NCBI GenBank assembly: GCA_017849335.1
Contig: JAFIHP010000185.1
Coordinates: 1 to 5,942, forward strand
Source of the DNA: Actinomycetales bacterium
Lineage (GTDB): Bacteria > Actinomycetota > Actinomycetes > S36-B12
Reading direction: 5' to 3'
DNA length: 5,942 bases
Shown here: positions 5,224 through 5,942 of the stretch, piece by piece
Layout: each line of letters begins with the position of its first letter
Position numbering within the stretch: the first letter of the stretch is position 1
Program-made: the position numbers and the translations under genes
Notes under the pieces: model-generated
The model's input: only the letters and a program-made list of their open reading frames with translations
Databases searched by the model: none
What the model was told of the DNA's origin: nothing

Positions 5224-5942
5224 ATGGCGGGCAACTCCCAGCGCCGCGGCGCGATGCGCAAGGACGGGACGAAGAAGGGCGCGACCGTCGGGTCCGGCGG
5301 TCAGAAGAAGGCGCGCCTGGCGGGGAAGGGTCCCACGCCGAAGGCGACGGACCGCCCGCACCACCCGGCGGCCCGCCGCGAGCGCGCCGCGAAGAAGCGC
5401 GCCGAGGTCTCCCGGACGCGCGCCGGCGGCCAGCAGCGCAGCGGACCCCGACGGTCGGGTCCGAGCCTGCTGATGGGCCGGAACCCGGTGGTCGAGGCGC
5501 TGCGGGCGGACGTCCCGGCGACCGCCCTGTACGTCCAGGCGAAGGCGGAGGCGGACGACCGGTGGCGCGAGGCGCTGCGGCTCGCCGTCGCGAAGTCGAT
5601 CCCGCTGCTGGAGGTCGCCCGCCCGGAGCTCGACCGCATGACCGAGGGCGGCGTGCACCAGGGCCTCGTCCTCACGGTGCCCGAGTACCGCTACGCCGAG
5701 GCGACGTCGTTCGAGACGGCGGACCTCGTCGTCGCGCTGGACCAGGTGACCGACCCGCGCAACCTCGGGGCGATCGTCCGGTCGGCCGCGGCCTTCGGCG
5801 CCGGCGGCGTCGTCATCCCCACGCGACGCTCGGTCGGCGTGACGGCCGGCGCGTGGAAGTCGTCGGCCGGTGCGCTGGCGCGGGTCAAGGTCGCGCAGGT
5901 GACCAACCTGACGCGGTCGATCCAGTCGTTCCAGAAGGCCGG
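5224..5942 (+). CDS. rlmB: 23S rRNA (guanosine-2'-O-)-methyltransferase RlmB, 3' truncated by window edge
   Basis: About 239 codons of a SpoU/TrmH-family (SPOUT) methyltransferase are present; the reading frame is still open at the right edge. Residues 1 to about 80 are a lysine/arginine-rich, probably disordered tail (RRGAMRKDGTKKGATVGSGGQ, then PHHPAARRERAAKKRAE), a conserved feature of actinobacterial RlmB and likely RNA-binding. The L30e-like substrate-binding domain covers about 83-155 (LLMGRNPVVEALRADVPATALYV to HQGLVLTVPEY). The catalytic domain begins near 167 with motif 1, DQVTDPRNLGAIVRSAAAFGA, holding the conserved N and R. SAM-binding motifs 2 and 3 lie beyond the edge. Family members methylate the 2'-OH of a guanosine in domain V of 23S rRNA (G2251 in E. 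coli). AGGAG (5213-5217) is six bases before the ATG. The assignment as RlmB rather than another TrmH paralogue rests on the tail and the cysS neighbour. Confidence 0.93.
   Translation, partial: MAGNSQRRGAMRKDGTKKGATVGSGGQKKARLAGKGPTPKATDRPHHPAARRERAAKKRAEVSRTRAGGQQRSGPRRSGPSLLMGRNPVVEALRADVPATALYVQAKAEADDRWREALRLAVAKSIPLLEVARPELDRMTEGGVHQGLVLTVPEYRYAEATSFETADLVVALDQVTDPRNLGAIVRSAAAFGAGGVVIPTRRSVGVTAGAWKSSAGALARVKVAQVTNLTRSIQSFQKA

Noticed and set aside
3361..5658. A 765-codon open frame on the minus strand opposite the PPOX gene, cysS and rlmB.
   Set aside because: It mirrors real plus-strand genes in a high-GC sequence where stop codons are rare on the opposite strand. Its translation is low-complexity, rich in R, H, V and D, with no recognisable domain.

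Overview
This is a high-GC (roughly 70% by eye) chromosomal segment from an actinomycete. The protein sequences support this: a CarD nearly identical in its core to the mycobacterial protein, a cysteinyl-tRNA synthetase with the actinobacterial CGATVQ signature, and an RlmB with the long basic N-terminal tail typical of actinobacteria. Genus cannot be fixed from the sequence. The window is ordinary core genome with a few accessory genes, and no mobile element, CRISPR array, phage gene or RNA gene was recognised.

Layout. Positions 1-158 hold no convincing gene but do hold inverted repeats. A thioredoxin-fold gene lies on the minus strand (159-677), divergent from everything after it. Positions 678-929 form a divergent intergenic region with a good sigmaA-type promoter reading into carD. 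From 930 to the right edge all genes are on the plus strand and tightly packed: carD, ispD, ispF, a secreted protein of unknown function, a small PPOX/F420-type flavin-split-barrel protein, cysS and the start of rlmB, which is cut by the window edge. Gaps are 9, -11, 9, 12, 57 and 15 bases, so the block is probably largely co-transcribed. The one larger gap, before cysS, contains a dyad and a -10-like element placed for a leaderless transcript.

How the genes fit together. CarD tunes RNA polymerase at rRNA and housekeeping promoters. IspD and IspF catalyse the third and fifth steps of the MEP isoprenoid pathway. CysS charges tRNA-Cys and RlmB methylates 23S rRNA. The shared theme is growth-linked housekeeping rather than one pathway. 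The order carD-ispD-ispF-cysS-rlmB is a known actinobacterial arrangement. The secreted protein and the PPOX protein sit between ispF and cysS and look like an insertion into it.

The most interesting points are regulatory: the dyad and possible leaderless start at cysS, the inverted repeat upstream of the carD promoter, and a 15-bp inverted repeat near the left edge. The redoxin gene has an unusual C-A-G-C active site. I did not find evidence for a previously undescribed multi-gene system.
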